From an uncultured Ruminococcus sp. (GTDB lineage Bacteria; Bacillota; Clostridia; Oscillospirales; Acutalibacteraceae), in the NCBI GenBank assembly GCA_902762335.1, contig CACWNZ010000177.1, forward strand, positions 1 through 6,763: DNA of 6,763 nt. The letters are read 5' to 3'. The translations under genes were made by a program, and so were the position numbers. How positions within the stretch are numbered: the stretch's first letter is position 1; every line of letters begins with the position of its first letter. Of this stretch, positions 6,132-6,763 are shown in pieces. The notes below the pieces were generated by a model. The model did not search any database. It saw only the letters and a list, made by a program, of their open reading frames with translations, and was not told where the DNA came from.

Positions 6132-6166
6132 CGAAGGTTTTTATGTCACTTTGCACGAAGGTTTTT
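6129..6166. repeat. Pair of 14-base direct repeats (24-base period) between the divergent promoters
   Basis: GCACGAAGGTTTTT occurs at 6129-6142 and again at 6153-6166, separated by ATGTCACTTT. The period is 24 bases. Two copies only and no matching third unit, so this is not a CRISPR array. It could be a tandem binding site for a regulator of either divergent gene, or a small duplication. The rest of the 5979-6358 gap between the repeats and the plus-strand promoter (about 6168-6284) holds a GC-rich patch (about 6170-6221) with weak imperfect pairing and nothing I can name. Confidence 0.5.
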
Positions 6167-6284
6167 TCTCCGCCGTGCAGCCTCTGTATTTCAAAGCGCG
6201 GTACGGCACTGCGGGGCGGTTAGAGAATCAGAAAAATAAACAGAAAAATCATTGGTATTTATTAAAATTATACATAATTAGGGC

Positions 6285-6313
6285 TTGTATTAGTCGTGAT
6301 AATAAGTTAAAAT
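6285..6313 (+). promoter_or_regulatory. Predicted sigma-A promoter of the plus-strand membrane protein gene
   Basis: TTGTAT (6285-6290) and TAAAAT (6308-6313) are separated by 17 bases, and the surroundings are AT-rich. The expected transcript start is near 6320, about 39 bases before the ATG. A second, weaker set (TTGGTA at 6252 with CATAAT 15 bases later) lies upstream. Confidence 0.55.
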
Positions 6314-6358
6314 AGGTCTTGGAAATAAACGTAGGATTTCCGAAACGGAGGACAATAA

Positions 6359-6763
6359 ATGGAAAAGGAAAACCCTAGCGATATTATTACCGGACCCGAC
6401 AACACCGGAACAGCCGTTTCAGTTCAGAACGAGGACGAGGTCTATCCCCTGCTTACGGAGAAAAACGATACGGTCGAGCCGCGTACCGGAAAAAGAGGAA
6501 CGGGCTTCCGCATATATACGCCCGTAATAATAGCTGCGGCGGTGCTTTTTGTCACCGTTATCATCTTTACGGCATGGAAGCTCTTTTTTGAAAGGGACGT
6601 TAAAGGAACGTGGACCTTTGATTTTACCGAGTACAGGATCCGTCCGCAAAGCGGGTATACCATGGAAGACGTAAGGAAACGGATGCGGGACAGGACGCCG
6701 GAAACAGGCGCGGCGCTGTTTGGTCCGGAAGGCCGGCATATCCTCTTACTGCATGCTCATGAT
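6359..6763 (+). CDS. Single-pass membrane protein of unknown function (partial, C-terminus off the right edge)
   Basis: The first 135 residues are visible and the frame is open to the edge. The ATG at 6359 has GGAGG (6347-6351) seven bases upstream. Residues 1-50 are polar and acidic with no recognisable domain and are probably cytoplasmic. A basic patch (KRGTGFR, 45-51) precedes one membrane helix at about 55-73 (PVIIAAAVLFVTVIIF). Residues 80-89 (DVKGTWTFDF) resemble the start of the lipocalin-like beta domains found after a membrane anchor in Ruminococcus proteins, where VGTW-type starts are common; this is a weak resemblance. From about residue 93 the sequence becomes Arg-rich and helical-looking (RKRMRDR) and no longer looks like a beta domain, possibly a junction in the DNA. 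It is transcribed divergently from the mutase gene. Function unknown. Confidence 0.75.
   Translation, partial: MEKENPSDIITGPDNTGTAVSVQNEDEVYPLLTEKNDTVEPRTGKRGTGFRIYTPVIIAAAVLFVTVIIFTAWKLFFERDVKGTWTFDFTEYRIRPQSGYTMEDVRKRMRDRTPETGAALFGPEGRHILLLHAHD

Noticed and set aside
6129..6166. CRISPR-like repeat
   Set aside because: There are only two 14-base copies with a 10-base spacer, with no further units and no cas genes in the window.
6143..6223. 26-codon plus-strand frame with a weak AAGG upstream and a CSLC pair of cysteines
   Set aside because: It is short, sits on the direct repeat and GC patch, and has no supporting homology pattern or clear promoter. Too weak to call a gene.
6419..6739. Minus-strand frame opposite the plus-strand membrane protein gene
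   Set aside because: The plus-strand frame has a strong ribosome site, a promoter and a clear membrane helix; the minus frame has none of these and an Arg/Pro-rich shadow composition.

Overview
The window looks like chromosomal DNA from a Gram-positive Clostridia-type bacterium, most plausibly Ruminococcus or another Oscillospiraceae. This rests on a CdaA/CdaR c-di-AMP module, strong AGGAG-like ribosome binding sites, a DUF3343-type putative Se/S carrier domain, a YhxB/PgcA-type phosphohexomutase and a base composition near 50% GC. The genus is inferred from gene content and style, not from a marker gene. No rRNA, tRNA, insertion sequence, phage gene or CRISPR array was seen.

Five genes lie on the minus strand, and one divergent gene starts at the right edge on the plus strand. 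In minus-strand transcription order: a phosphoglucomutase/phosphomannomutase (5978-4260) with its own strong sigma-A-like promoter; a fused protein with an N-terminal DUF3343 domain joined to a class V aminotransferase of the cysteine desulfurase type (4150-2840), followed by a probable terminator; then a second promoter and a structured leader driving cdaA (2631-1729), cdaR (1748-453, overlapping cdaA by 20 bases) and a family 2 glycosyltransferase (410 to beyond the left edge). CdaA makes cyclic di-AMP from ATP at the membrane and CdaR is its YbbR-domain partner outside the membrane. Together they commonly tune cell-wall and osmotic homeostasis. The glmM gene that often follows cdaR in Firmicutes is not there; a glycosyltransferase follows instead.

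An intergenic stretch of about 380 bases (5979-6358) separates the phosphohexomutase from the plus-strand gene. It holds a promoter for each gene, a pair of 14-base direct repeats, and three copies of a 7-base motif in alternating orientation at exact 31-base steps. The first of these copies overlaps the -35 box of the phosphohexomutase promoter. The plus-strand gene (6359 to the right edge) encodes a single-pass membrane protein that is not recognised further.

The most notable item is the fusion protein. Its seam lies inside the conserved N-terminal DNAAT-TFPKP segment of cysteine desulfurases, so the DNAA part is replaced by a putative sulfur or selenium carrier domain with its own conserved cysteine. 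Other points worth checking are a Pro-to-Arg change in the phosphoserine loop of the mutase, the phased motif array, and a change of character in the last ~125 bases that begins near a GATC site.
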